Positions 1-10,159 are shown, counted from the stretch's first letter. The stretch is 64,000 bases of DNA from Flabesymbios commensalis (GCA_964017125.1 OZ024903.1:66994423-67058422); one strand, 5' to 3'. Numbers and translations are program-made. Notes: generated from the sequence alone by a model not told the origin.

Positions 1-298
1 GAATATGACTCTCATCTGACAGAGAATGTTCCAGATGGGTGGTGTGGTGTAGTACATGGCCAGGAAGAACATGTTGTTGTTGATGGCGTAGCAGACCGAA
101 GGCACGAGGAACTTGAAGGAGATTTTACAGCTACATAATGTGCCTGAGATACATAGTTTGACAGTGAAGATAAAGCACTTGAGGATTTCGGTCACGGCCA
201 CCAGGCCCGTCTGAGGTACTGGGTACTGGCCTTCATTGTAGTACTTCATACCATAACCAGTCACCTGCCTCCACACGTCCATAACAATGAACAAAGAA
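1..298 (-). CDS. Partial exon of an SLC35A-type nucleotide-sugar transporter
   Basis: Seen: reading from 298 down to the window edge there is one open frame of 99 codons with no stop. It is preceded by a strong splice acceptor (pyrimidine run ending TTTTCAG, AG at 299-300). The frame gives a hydrophobic start (SSLFIVMDVWRQ), then YPVPQTGLVAVTEILK, a second hydrophobic stretch, and VPSVCYAINNNMFFLAMYY followed by TTPPIWNILCQMRVIF. Known: in Golgi/ER nucleotide-sugar antiporters of the SLC35A family this order (TM1, lumenal loop, TM2 with an E-x-x-K motif, then a YxxNNN membrane helix and a P-x-x-xx-x-L helix) is the N-terminal third. The NNN triplet and PPIW resemble SLC35A4/A5 more than the CMP-sialate carrier. 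Inferred role: import of a nucleotide sugar into the Golgi lumen in exchange for the monophosphate. The exon continues beyond base 1. No upstream exon could be recognised in the window. Confidence 0.72.
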
Positions 299-1345
299 CT
301 GAAAACAAAAATCATTTAGTAAGAAATTTGCATCATTGTAAAATCTATAATGTGTGTGGTTGTAATTTTAGAAGCTTGAACTAAGAGATCAGAACCAAGG
401 TAACTGTAATACATTTAAATTAATATGCTACATTTACCATATTGCACGGTGAATATTAGCCGCTCTTGTCTCGGTGTGTTTAAAAGGTAAAGATAAACAC
501 CACATAGTAATAGTATAGTGCGTGTCGTATATACCTAATATAGGCTACAGTATACATAATTTGTAAAATAAACAATTACTAGTAACTTAAATTAAACAAA
601 TGAAATTGCCACACAATTTTTATGCTATTTCTCGGTAATGTTCCTTCAAGACTTTATTGTGAGTTAAGATCTCGTAGATAAATATACCAAATTTACGATC
701 GTATATGTTTTTTTATATAATAAGGTGACTGGCCCATCAGTATGAGTTCCCAATCATGGCGCAAAAAATAAAAGAAGCTGCTCCAATGCTGGCTTAATCT
801 AATAATGTTGAATCACTGTCAGTCTGTCGGGCCGAATATTGAGTCAACAATGTGCCAGTAAACGTATTCACGTGGTGTTTGTTGGGGTCATTGTAACGCA
901 TGTTTCCCATAGATTTATAAATAAGATACTCGGATATAGGACACCATAGAAAGTGTTAGTTGATGTTGTGTGGGTTTACATGTGACATTGATATTAAAGA
1001 ATGATATGTCACTTTGTTAGTGACACAATTATAAGTATTTTGATTGGCCTGATTGTCATATTATTATAATTTAGCACACAGAGCTCCCACTAAAGAAAAC
1101 AATGTCACCCTCCTGTAGTTTTGTCAGTACCAGCCAATGTGAAGATGAAATATAAGAAGGATAAATTAGACGTCATAAATGATCATAGTACATCCTTAGC
1201 CAGCACTTACAAATGTGTTTTCACAATTTATAGCAAAAGAAACATTTGTTTGTGTTTCAGCATTGGATCAGCCCATCATGATTATAAAGCAGGTTATACT
1301 ACTGATAGTGGTATGATTGAATTATGTCGTACTTGGAGTGTCGTA
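299..1345. other. AT-rich non-coding DNA upstream of the transporter exon
   Basis: No repeat family or exon was recognised. It should be intron of the SLC35A-like gene if the upstream exon lies further right. Short open frames here have no acceptor/donor pair and no family resemblance. Confidence 0.4.
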
Positions 1346-1473
1346 TACAATGGTATAAGGCGTGAGGTATAGTGCGTACAAATATAGGGTGTACCGTATA
1401 GTGCGTACAAGTATAGGGTATACCGTACATATATAGGGCGTGTCGTATAGGGCGAACCGCACATAAATAGGAC
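1346..1473. repeat. Degenerate short tandem repeat (GTATAGGGCGTACC type)
   Basis: Repeated words GTATAGTGCGTAC, TATAGGGTGTACC and CGTATAGGGCGAACC follow each other every 13-20 bases. The same words resume at 1955, so the array is interrupted by the repeat at 1474-1930. Confidence 0.6.
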
Positions 1474-1930
1474 GTGAGGGTGCATGGTGGGTTATTGAGA
1501 GTGTTTCCCTTCACTTGTCAGATAACGGGTTCTGGGCATGCCTAGGGGATTTACCCTCAGACATACCAACAGCCTAGATGGGCGGATACTTGGGTTTGGC
1601 TATACGCTCGGGTTGGATATAGTCCCCAGAGAACAATAGGTGCTCAAGTTAACTGCATTCGTCTCACGTGAGAAATCTGATGTTAAACACTCCAAGCTTA
1701 AGGCCTTACCACGGCCAGCACCAGTGCCTGCACTGATGCAGAAGTGGCAATTGGCACCACTGTTGAGTGGAGGAAACCAGGGTAATCCGCTGGCAATTCG
1801 CCCGAAGATTATACCTAGAGGCTGCAGCTTCCCTTGGATAATCGATGTAGACTAGTGCTTCTGTACCATGCTGGTGCAACAAAAAGAACAGATCCCTAAT
1901 GCCCCTCCCCAGGTGGCGGTGAAAAGGTAC
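1474..1930 (+). repeat. Dispersed repeat, 'GGGTTATTGAGAG' family, copy 1 of 3
   Basis: Shares long stretches with 38154-38712 and 51424-51895: GGTGGGTTATTGAGAG, then GGGCATG-CTAGGGGAT, a block around AGTCCCCAGAG-AACAATAGG, and an end block GAGGCTGCAGCTTCC with TGTAGACTAGTGCTTC. No coding potential, Pol III boxes or terminal inverted repeat were recognised. This copy sits inside a short tandem array, which marks its approximate limits. Confidence 0.65.
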
Positions 1931-1949
1931 TACCACTAGCAATAATTCC

Positions 1950-2085
1950 AGAACACCGTGTATCGTATACAGTGTATACCGCATAGGACGTGTCGTATAG
2001 GGCGTGCTGTATATGGTGCGTCTTATACGGCGAAACGTATAGGACATGTCCTATAGGGCGTACCGTATAGTGCGTGTCTTATCAT
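1950..2085. repeat. Degenerate short tandem repeat, right part
   Basis: Continuation of the array at 1346-1473: CGCATAGGACGTGTC, GTATAGGGCGTGC and GTATAGGGCGTACCG occur in succession. An insertion of the repeat at 1474-1930 explains the interruption. Confidence 0.6.
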
Positions 2086-2349
2086 GCTTATACAGTACAT
2101 GTACATAATATGAACTTTATAAGCATGGTGTGGTTGTGCATATAAAGTGCTCCAAACTGTTCAAAGGCATGGAGTGTACAGTGCTGCCTATGGTACTGTG
2201 CACTATAAAGAACCCTTGAAGTCATTCGAAATAAGAGTAGGGCATAGTCCCGGCTTCGGACTGTCTTCTGTCGCGATATTGCCATGATTGTGAAGAAAGC
2301 GACGTAAAGCAATATTCATATATATATATAAGCATGATAGTACACGTCG

Positions 2350-2418
2350 TACACGAGACGTTGGACCAGTGCTGGCTAACAGTAAGCCAGCATTGGTCCA
2401 GCGTCTCGTGTTCGCTGG
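2350..2418. mobile_element. Palindromic element, CCCAGCAAACACGAGACG family (short copy)
   Basis: The arms ACACGAGACGTTGGACCAG and CTGGTCCAGCGTCTCGTGTTCGCTGG (centre near 2385) pair almost completely. It is one of about fifteen palindromes in the window with the same end sequence and a central GCGTCGAAGACG-like core. There is no ORF, so it is a non-autonomous inverted-repeat element. The parent transposase family was not identified. Confidence 0.65.
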
Positions 2419-2849
2419 ATGCGTGTCCACGACGTGGTGAAAACAAAGTGGTTATCAACAGCTGGCTTCGATTATCAGATGAGTTTACGTAAGATTATGT
2501 AGAACAAATTGAAGACGGGACCGCACAGACTAATCGATAACGACTCTTACAAATCCATCTGTGCAATAGATGAATGTCGAAGGCAAAGAAAACTATTATA
2601 TATAAATCTGGTTTCAATATTCAAGATGTATCAAGACATCTCGTGGAGGCATTGAGTACATGGAAAATCAATATGTACATAGAGATACATAGAGATAAGG
2701 CCTTAACAGCTTTACAAAACGTGGTAATGCAATAATAGTTAAAAAAATATAGTGACAGTTTCAAATATTCGGAAATATGTGTAAAAGTGGTGGTCTTAAT
2801 GTAATATATAATCAGGCAATTTAATATTAATATAATCATGATAATAGTA

Positions 2850-3400
2850 TATGCAATCCAACGGTCAAAAAATTCCAAAAAAATTGATTGGAAAACCTGC
2901 GAAAATGGCACTCATCCACGTGTATAAAATAATAAATCAACTTGTGCCCGACTACCTGCCTTCCCACTGCCCAGATACTGTATCACGCACAAGTGCTTAC
3001 CACATTAGACAGTCAAACAGTCTGAGATTCCCTATATATGGGACGTTTGCCTTTAACAATTGCATTTTTTTCATCCACCACGCGTGACAAGAATGGAATA
3101 GATGCCGACACGATAAGCTCATCATCATTGTGCATATTTAAAAATAAAGTTGAATCCATGTTTTAAGTCTAGTAACGTTCCCAAATTTTATCACACATCC
3201 ATCTATAGGAGAGCTTCTATACAGTGAAAAACCTGAACACCATAATATTATATTAAAATGTCCTCTCAATTCTGGTCCACGAAGTAAGTTGCTAAAATCA
3301 ATTTGAGATATTACATTTGACGAAAATGTTAAAATATTCAAAACCTTTCAACACTTTATTATTGAGAGTGGACGCTTTTCGTGATTCTTTAACATGATGG
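2850..3400 (+). pseudogene. LINE (non-LTR retrotransposon) ORF2 C-terminal fragment
   Basis: The translation includes VYKIINQLVPDYLPSHCP and SAYHIRQSNSLRFPI in one frame. In a neighbouring frame follow FFSSTTRDKNGIDADTI and SSLCIFKNKVESM, then EHHNIILKCPLNSGPRSKLL and FDENVKIFKTFQHFIIESGRF. Known: MYKIINxLVPxYL, YNLRNSxxxRxP, FFPSTxRxWN, LSIFKxxL and a Cys-bearing HxFxxCPLY block, in that order, are the region after reverse transcriptase in CR1/L2/Jockey-like elements. The frame shifts at least twice and contains stops, so this is a dead 5'-truncated copy. The tail lies near 3400-3490, just before the minisatellite. Confidence 0.75.
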
Positions 3401-3490
3401 TAATTCATATTGGATACAGTTGTTGTAATGTCAAGTGTGTCATGTATATAATATTCATATTGTATTGTATTTATTTTCCATGTATTGGAA

Positions 3491-5442
3491 AGCTCCCCTC
3501 CTAGCACTAGTTGCTACTTGGGCAGCACAGAGAGCCCCTCGACTAGCACTCGTTGCTACCTGGGCAATCCAGAGAGCCCCTCGACTAGCACTCGTTGCTA
3601 CCTGGGCAATCCAAAGAGCCCCTCGACTGGCACACGTTGCTACTTGGGCAATCCAGAGAGCCCCTCCTAGCACTCGTTGCTACTTGGGCAGCACAGAGAG
3701 CCCCTCGACTAGCACTCGTTGCTACTTGGGCAATCCAGAGAGCCCCGCGACTAGCACTCGTTGCCACTTGGGCAATCCAGAGAGCCCCCTCCTAGCACTC
3801 GTTGATAATTGGGCAATCCAGAGAGCTCCTCGACTGGCACACGTTGCTACTTGTGCAATCCAGAGAGCTCCCTCCTAGCACTCGTTGCTACTTGGGCAAT
3901 ACAGAGAGCCCCGCGACTAGCACTCGTTGCTACTTGGGCAATCCAGAGAGCCCCCTCCTAGCACTCGTTGCTACTTGGGCAATCCAGAGAGCCCCTCGAC
4001 TAGCACTCGTTGCTACTTGGGCGATCCAGAGAGCCCCGCGACTAGCACTCGTTGCCACTTGGGCAATCCAGAGAGCCCCTCCTAGCACTCGTTGCTACTT
4101 GGGCAATCCAGAGAGCCCCTCGACTAGCACTCGTTGCTACTTGGGCAATACAGAGAGCCCCGCGACTAGCACTCGTTGCTACTTGGGCAATCCAGAGAGC
4201 CCATCCTAGCACTCGTTGCTTCTTGGGCAATCCAGAGAGCCCCTCGACTAGCACTCGTTGCTACTTGGGCGATCCAGAGAGCCCCGCGACTAGCACTCGT
4301 TGCCACTTGGGCAATCCAGAGAGCCCCCTCCTAGCACTCGTTGATAATTGGGCAATCCAGAGAGCCCCTCGACTAGCACTCGTTGCTACTTGGGCAATCC
4401 AGAGAGCCCCTCCTAGCACTCATTGCTAATTGGGCAATCCAGAGAGCCCCTCGACTAGCACTCGTTGCTACTTGGGCGATCCAGAGAGCCCCTCGACTAG
4501 CACTCGTTGCTACTTGGGCAATCCAGAGAGCCCCTCGACTAGCACTCGTTGCTACTTGGGCGATCCAGAAATCCCCTCGACTGGCACACGTTGCTACTTG
4601 GGCAATCCAGAGAGCCCCGCGACTAGCACTCGTTGCTACTTGGGCGATCCAGAAATCCCCTCGACTGGCACACGTTGCCACTTGGGCAGCACAGAGAGCC
4701 CCTCGACTAGCACTCGTTGCTACTTGGGCGATCCAGAGATCCCCTCGACTGGCACACGTTGCCACTTGGGCAATCCAGAGATCCCCTCGACTAGCACACG
4801 TTGCTACTTGGGCAATCCAGAGAGCCCCCTCCTAGCACTCGTTGCTACTTGGGCAATCCAGAGAGCCCCTCGACTAGCACTCGTTGCTACTTGGGCAATC
4901 CAGAGAGCCCCTCGACTAGCACTCGTTGCTACTTGGGCAATCCAGAGAGCCCCTCGACTAGCACTCATTGCTACTTGGGCAATCCAGAGAGCCCCTCGAC
5001 TGGCACACGTTGCCACTTGGGCAATCCAGAGATCCTCTCGACTAGCACACGTTGCTACTTGGGCAATCCAGAGAGCCCCTCGACTAGCACTCGTTGCTAC
5101 CTGGGCAATCCAGAGAGCCCCTCGACTGGCACACGTTGCTACTTGGGCAATCCAAAGAGCCCCCTCCTAGCACTCGTTGATACTTGGGCAATCCAGAGAG
5201 CTCTTCGACTGGCACACGTTGCCACTTGGGCAATCCAGAGAGCCCCCTCCTAGCACTCGCTGCTACTTGGGCAATCCAGAGAGCCCCCCGACTAGCACTC
5301 GTTGCTACCTGGGCAATCCAGAGAGCCCCTCGACTGGCACACGTTGCTACTTGGGCAATCCAGAGAGCCTCCTGCTAGCACTCGTTGCTACTTGGGCAAT
5401 CCAGAGAGCCCCTCGACTAGCACTCGTTGCTACTTGGGCAAT
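3491..5442. repeat. 42-bp minisatellite, about 47 copies
   Basis: The unit reads CACTCGTTGCTACTTGGGCA then ATCCAGAGAGCCCCTCGACTAG (42 bp). Variants of 40-41 bp carry CCCCTCCTAG. Single-base variants (GCAGCAC for GCAATCC, GGCACACG for AGCACTCG) recur in blocks, which points to expansion of already diverged multi-unit segments. Because 42 is a multiple of three, the array yields open frames on both strands (14-residue repeats such as LALVATWAIQRAPR). The 40/41-bp variants throw these frames out of register, so they are not genes. Confidence 0.93.
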
Positions 5443-5463
5443 CAAAATTTATGAAATAAATCT

Positions 5464-5466
<3 letters not shown>

Positions 5467-5510
<44 letters not shown>
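5467..5510. repeat. (TA)n microsatellite
   Basis: About 22 uninterrupted TA dinucleotides directly abut the palindrome at 5511. Confidence 0.95.
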
Positions 5511-5515
<5 letters not shown>

Positions 5516-5571
5516 TGTAAAATTATATTTGACAATTTTCTCGATCAATTTGGAAATATAATTTAAACAAG

Positions 5572-5606
<35 letters not shown>

Positions 5607-5665
5607 TGTTTAAATTATATTTCCAAATTGATCGAGAAAATTGTCAAATATAATTTTACATGCAT
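5511..5665. repeat. Perfect 62-bp-arm palindrome with a TA-repeat loop
   Basis: Bases 5511-5572 and 5604-5665 are exact reverse complements (ATGCATGTAAAATTATATTT outward). They are separated by 31 bases of (TA)n. No ORF is present. Complete arm identity implies a recent origin or correction between the arms. Confidence 0.9.
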
Positions 5666-5934
5666 ACCGTAATTCAAGTATTACAAGTAATCTTCAATCG
5701 GCATATAAAGCTGACCGAAACTGTCATTTTTAATATGTTCAGAATGACATTGTATCAGCGCAACTAACTGCTCTTTCGCTCTAGTATTTGTCTGTTGCAC
5801 TCGACATGGACCGTAACAACCTCTTGATCAACATATTGAGTGGTTTGGCATTGACGATGTTGATCTGTAGATCGTGCTGTCTTGTCTAGTTATACAGTGT
5901 GTCTGATCCTATCTGACGGACCGTTCTAAGCTTG
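5666..5934. other. Unassigned unique-looking sequence
   Basis: No repeat family, exon or RNA gene recognised. Confidence 0.3.
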
Positions 5935-5938
5935 TCAA

Positions 5939-6153
5939 CCATTAAAGCGCTGATTTTTTTAAAAAATCTTGGAGGCCAAAGATTTTTCTTCAATTTGAAA
6001 TCATCATAAATGTCTTAGTCAGCTCTTTCCGCTTCATTTGAATAACTATGTTATGGGTCTACGGCCATTAGAAATATTTTTACTCGTACAGTGGGTGGAT
6101 CGACTTTAGACGTCAGAATCTGACGTCTAAAGTCGATCTCCGCGCTGTAAGGG
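5939..6153 (+). mobile_element. TTAA-flanked short element, family 2 (GCGCTGA ends)
   Basis: It begins CCATTAAAGCGCTGA after TCAA and ends CGCGCTGTAAGGG before TTAA (6154-6157). Inside are the family blocks TTGAAATCATCATAAATGTC, GCTTCATTTGAAT, GGGTCTACGGCCATT and a hairpin built on GACGTCAGA-TCTGACGTC. TTAA target duplications with CCC(T)TT-type termini are diagnostic of piggyBac-mobilised elements. There is no ORF, so it is non-autonomous. Confidence 0.75.
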
Positions 6154-6157
6154 TTAA

Positions 6158-7467
6158 CGTCAATGATGAAAATTGGCTTGCCTGAGTGGTGACTAGATCA
6201 AGTAGGTTCTCCAGAGCCAAAGCATCTGCTCACCTCACTGCATTGACTGCTCATTAGATCACGTATTAACAATTTAAAACTGAACCTTATATTATAAAGC
6301 GTTATCGACTGACAACCCCTCATATGGCGGCCAAATAGAAATTACGGCCATTCACCTTTCGTTGTTGCTGCACGACGCACGAGACGCCAAACCAGTCACC
6401 ATTTTTCGGAAAAATATTAAAAACACCTTTTTACTTTACCACCTTAATCTTAGCATACAGATCGTCACAGCCATGATTAACAGTTTTTCTGACAATGGAC
6501 TTGGTTGTGGACACCGATCTTAACCCAAAGCGTCATCGAGTCTCAATATATATTGAGAGATACTGGCGCTATGGATGTTACTGTATCTTATACCCTGGAT
6601 AGTACTCAACATATGGACAGTACATATCATATTACGTGGCACAATGTGACATGTTTCAAAGCAGAATATATTAGATGAATTAAATTTTCCACAATAAATG
6701 AAGTTTTCTTAATCATTAGCGTAGACATTACTAACAGTGTATGTTGAAAAGTGATGCGCCCGCGGCTCGCGGTTATTATCCCAAATATTATCTTTACCAG
6801 ATGATAGCGTTATGAATTCATAGTTGACGATATCTTTTGTTCTGCTACAAAGTCGCAGTGTACTTGATATATTTACTGGAGTCAATACCCCAGCAAACAC
6901 GAGACATTGACCTGATATTGGTTTAATGTTTAAAGTCTGAAAATGATCCCCCAGTGAAGTATAATGTTCGTTTATGTATTGCGGTATTGGGGCGCAAAAT
7001 TCAAGTATCCATTTTAAATAGCTAATGTATCGGCGATTCACTTTATGACGTGAATGAAAATTAAATGAATCTAATTACAAAAAATGTCTTATACATTTCA
7101 GGTCACGTTTCTCATTGACGTGGTGTTTGTTCACAATGTTTGGTAGATCTATCACTTGAACAGATGCCACTCAGCAAACACAGGACATAAACCCAAATAT
7201 TGGTTTAATGTCGCTTAAGAAGCATAGGCCTACCAGGTCACACACCAAAACAGGTGATTATTATGTTGTGCAGGCAGACAACAAGCTCACTGGATTAAAA
7301 TATATAACTAGCTTGCCCCAGTGCAGGGTTCCCAGCATTTTATGTTAACACTATTCCGACGCAATCAGTGTACCGACAACATGGTGGCTGTTGAACATGC
7401 TAAGACCAGGCTGTGAAAGTTGAAAACGTAATAATTGGTATCATATTTGAAGCTGACGAAAATGTAC
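6158..7467. other. Mostly unassigned DNA with fragments of palindromic elements
   Basis: Half-copies of the CCCAGCAAACAC family are visible near 6376-6400, 6890-6940 and 7168-7215 (words GCAAACACGAGACAT, CAGCAAACACAGGACAT). A minus-strand segment at about 6791-6837 has an acceptor and a donor around a 15-codon frame, but it is too short to call. Confidence 0.35.
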
Positions 7468-7471
7468 TTAA

Positions 7472-7664
7472 CCCTTTAACCGCCAAATTATTCAATTTCA
7501 ATTTTCACCCAAGTGAGTAAAAATTATTCATGTTCTGCAAAATGGAGGTTAAAATATTGCTGACTGATGTCACATTTTATCTTTGTCACATGTTTAAAAG
7601 GTGGTACTTAATGTGCTAATAAAAAATGAAAACCCGAATATATGCGACACCGGCGGTTAAAGGG
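7472..7664 (+). mobile_element. TTAA-flanked short element, family 1 (CCCTTTAACCGCC ends), internally deleted
   Basis: There is an intact TTAA on both sides (7468-7471, 7665-7668) and matching ends CCCTTTAACCGCC / GGCGGTTAAAGGG. Compared with the copies at 11054 and 33420 it lacks the internal CTTGAAGTTGTGGATCGCG hairpin. It keeps the flanking TTTTCACCC and AATGGAGGT blocks and AAAACCCGAATATATGCG. Confidence 0.85.
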
Positions 7665-7739
7665 TTAAAACATAGCCAAATGACACACAATTGCCGGGCG
7701 AAAAACATGCGTAGCTAACATGAGGAGAGTCAGGACAAC

Positions 7740-7802
7740 TGCCTGGGGATCAACTTGGACGTAAGAATCTGACGTCAGATGTCGTTCCCCGCACTGAACT
7801 AT
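7740..7802. mobile_element. Fragment of TTAA family 2
   Basis: Carries GGGGATCAACTTGGACGTAA, TCTGACGTCAGATGTCG and CCCCGCACTGAA, i.e. the end hairpin only. It contains a full TGACGTCA word. Confidence 0.45.
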
Positions 7803-7859
7803 CAATGTAAACGATGGCTCATTTCACTAGACATGGAATGCTCATCTTAGGTTTGGTAA

Positions 7860-8070
7860 CCCTTAAACGGCTAAGAAGGACGTCATTTTTAATCCGTTTT
7901 ATCGGCCGCTTAAATCACAGTTATTGGGAACGAAGTGTGTGTCTTAACAGCACCCACGTGAAGTTGTGTGTCGCGGAAGCGAGACACAACTTCACGTGGG
8001 TGATTTTTCTCAATATGTTTATATATAGCGCTTCAACGCTTAATGTTGGCCACAACGTTGATCTGAGTCA
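7860..8070 (+). mobile_element. TTAA-type element, family 4, with a long hairpin
   Basis: Starts CCCTTAAACGGCTAA after GTAA and contains TTTTTAATCCGTTTTAT and TTATTGGGAACGAAGTG as in the copies at 11665 and 22990. A near-perfect hairpin, CACCCACGTGAAGTTGTGTG / CACAACTTCACGTGGGTG, lies at 7950-8003. The right end is eroded. Confidence 0.6.
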
Positions 8071-8239
8071 ACATTCTGACAAAATATGGTAATTTGAACA
8101 ACATAGAATCATCCACTTAAATTACTGACGTTATTCACAAATCCTAGCGAGAATAATTGTATTGGATAAATTTATGGCCAATTATTTTTAAATTGTACCA
8201 ATCAAAGACACATTCTAAATGCCAAAAGTGTTACTGACC

Positions 8240-8330
8240 ACCCTCACAATGCATCAAAGTATCATTTTGCATCCCTGCCGAATGACCTAATTTCCTACAC
8301 ATAGGATTTAGAACAATAATTTTTTGCATG
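8240..8330. repeat. Repeat fragment shared with 16597-16680
   Basis: TTTTGCATCCCTGC and GAATGACCTAATTTCC followed by ACACATAGG match the segment at 16620-16665, where it is attached to a TTAACCCTTTATACC end. This suggests another TTAA family. Confidence 0.45.
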
Positions 8331-8379
8331 GGATTGTTTTAATAATAGCGATATACTAGTATTTGATTTTTTCATTTGC

Positions 8380-8484
8380 CACCCACTTCAAGTCATCTTC
8401 ATTCACTGCAAGTCGACAATTGGGACAGCAATTCGCGGCTTGTAGTGGACGAAGATGACAATGTTAAATACAGGCTTGAAAGGG
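8380..8484 (-). mobile_element. TTAA-type element, family 3
   Basis: Ends ACAGGCTTGAAAGGG before TTAA (8485-8488). ACCCACTTCAAGTCATCTTC at the left pairs with the TGTAGTGGACGAAGATGACA block. Related copies lie at 17926-18024 and 25415-25505. Confidence 0.65.
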
Positions 8485-8545
8485 TTAAAATGCTGACAAG
8501 GGTAATTAGTGTGATTTATCAGGTTATGTCCTATTAAATCATAGT

Positions 8546-8990
8546 AGGGTAGACCGGGGTAAGATGACTCAAGAGGGAAGATGACTCCCAGCTATAACCC
8601 CACCTGGTGAAGTCATCATAACTACTTAATATATTTCTCGACACAGGTTATTACTACACAATTTGTTTGGAAAAAGATCAAAACATTTTAATCCCGTGTT
8701 GAATTTTGAAAGGTGCGTGAGAGGGTGATGTTGCAGAAACAAATTTTCAGTATATATTATTATATTTTTCAAGTAATAATTCTTGACTTGTTGCTAAAGC
8801 TGTCACAAATTCACAACATATACCATACAGAATATAGTGATATTAATTGGGAGTTTTTGTCCATGGCATAACAGCAATTATACGCTCTCGAAGTCTATGA
8901 GGCTTTCTATGATGTAAATTATATCGACAATTGTAATTAATAATGCGTCATCTTACCCCACACAAAATGGGGAAGATGACTCACACTTGA
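8546..8990. repeat. Probable inverted-repeat element with GGGGTAAGATGACTC ends
   Basis: AGACCGGGGTAAGATGACTC at 8551 is answered in inverted orientation by GTCATCTTACCCCACAC at 8946, and in direct orientation by GGGGAAGATGACTCAC at 8970. No ORF. Boundaries are approximate. Confidence 0.4.
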
Positions 8991-9286
8991 ATATATATAT
9001 TTTTTAATCTATGTTGCAAAATAACTGACATAAAAGTATGTAATTAGTAGCATGAGTAAATTACTTAGAAAAACCCCAAATGGTTTAACATCTATGTAAC
9101 ATAAATTTTATATTAATAATTTTTGTGATACAGGGTAATTGTAAACACTATTGCTGAGGGGGGGGGGGTGACAGATTTGTCCTTTGGATCTGGTAGTAAT
9201 AAATTAATAGGAATTATTACACCGTCCCATTTGCAATAATATGAGCATGATTGCACATCAACATTTTTTGTTACACCCCCCCCCCC

Positions 9287-9352
9287 CCCAGCAGACACAA
9301 GACGTTGAATCGATGTTGGTTCAACGTAGTAGACGATGGACCAACGTTTGAC
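9287..9352. mobile_element. Truncated CCCAGCAAACAC-family palindrome
   Basis: CCCCCAGCAGACACAAGACG opens the element and GACGATGGACCAACGTTTGA is the centre and inner arm. The outer right arm is missing and the 40-bp minisatellite starts at the break. Confidence 0.5.
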
Positions 9353-9356
9353 CTGT

Positions 9357-9905
9357 ATACATGTAAGAGTACACTGAAGCACATTGTGGTGTAGGCCTAC
9401 TGACATGTATAAGAGTACACTGAAGCACATTGTGGTGTACTGACCTGTATAAGAGTACACTGAAGCACATTGTTGTGTACTGACCTGTATAAGAGTACAC
9501 TGAAGCACATTGTGGTGTACTGACCTGTATAAGACTACACTGAAGCACATTGTTATGTACTGACCTGTATAAGAGTACACTGAAGCACATCGTGGTGTAC
9601 TGACCTGTATAAGAGTACACTGAAGCACATTGTTATGTACTGACCTGTATAAGAGTACACTGAAGCACATTGTGGTGTACTGACCTGTATAAGAGTACAC
9701 TGAAGCACATTGTGGTGTACTGACCTGTATAAGAGTACACTGAAGCACATTGTGGTGTACTGACATGTATAAGAGTACACTGAAGCACATTGTTGTGTAC
9801 TGACCTGTATAAGAGTACACTGAAGCACATTGTTGTGTACTGACATGTATAAGAGTACACTGAAGCACATTGTTGTGTACTGACCTGTATAAGAGTACAC
9901 TGAAA
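9357..9905. repeat. 40-bp minisatellite, about 14 copies
   Basis: The unit is GTACTGACCTGTATAAGAGT then ACACTGAAGCACATTGTGGT (40 bp) with very few differences between copies. The long minus-strand open frame through it (YRSVHNNVLQCTLIQ type) only reflects the lack of stops in the unit. On the minus strand every unit carries ATACAGGTCAGTAC, a consensus splice donor. The exon candidate at 10061-9885 ends in the first unit. Confidence 0.92.
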
Positions 9906-10061
9906 CATCCCCGGCTCTCCCTCTGAAGTGTGGGATTCTCCCGGATCACGAGGACTTCATTCGCCTTCCCGTTGGGTATTGTAACCACTGTTTTGTCCGG
10001 ATCAGATCCGGCCAAATCTATCTTCTCCATCCCGCAAAAATACTGCAGTGTGCGCGTCAAC
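9885..10061 (-). CDS. Candidate internal coding exon, protein not identified
   Basis: Seen on the minus strand: acceptor CCTCTGTGGCAG (AG at 10063-10062), then a 177-base open segment, then CAG/GTCAGT at 9885/9884. The frame reads LTRTLQYFCGMEKIDLAGSD and continues DKTVVTIPNGKANEVLVIRE and NPTLQRESRG. Composition is protein-like (charged, no low-complexity) and unlike the AT-rich surroundings, and both splice sites are near consensus. I do not recognise the family. The last eight codons lie in the first unit of the 40-bp minisatellite, so the true donor may be any of several identical sites. It has the same orientation as the exons at 298-1 and 20330-20181, but linkage to either is only a possibility. 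Confidence 0.4.
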
Positions 10062-10159
10062 CTGCCACAGAGGAAACACTACAAATGAGATCAATCACAA
10101 GCAGACATCAGATATACATGTATACACCCTCCAGATTGAACGACATATGGCATGGGCGG

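Noticed and set aside
3435-5566. Open frames of 60-250 codons on both strands in the 42-bp array (LALVATWAIQRAPR-type repeats)
   Set aside because: They exist in several frames at once, change frame at each 40/41-bp variant and follow only from a stop-free unit whose length is divisible by three.
6791-6837. 47-base minus-strand micro-exon candidate (TKDIVNYEFITLSS) with acceptor and donor
   Set aside because: Too short to separate from chance; no neighbouring exon in phase was found.
9113-9880. Minus-strand 315-codon frame through the 40-bp array
   Set aside because: Only the first about 60 codons (10061-9885) look like protein. The rest is a stop-free minisatellite and runs on into G/C runs.
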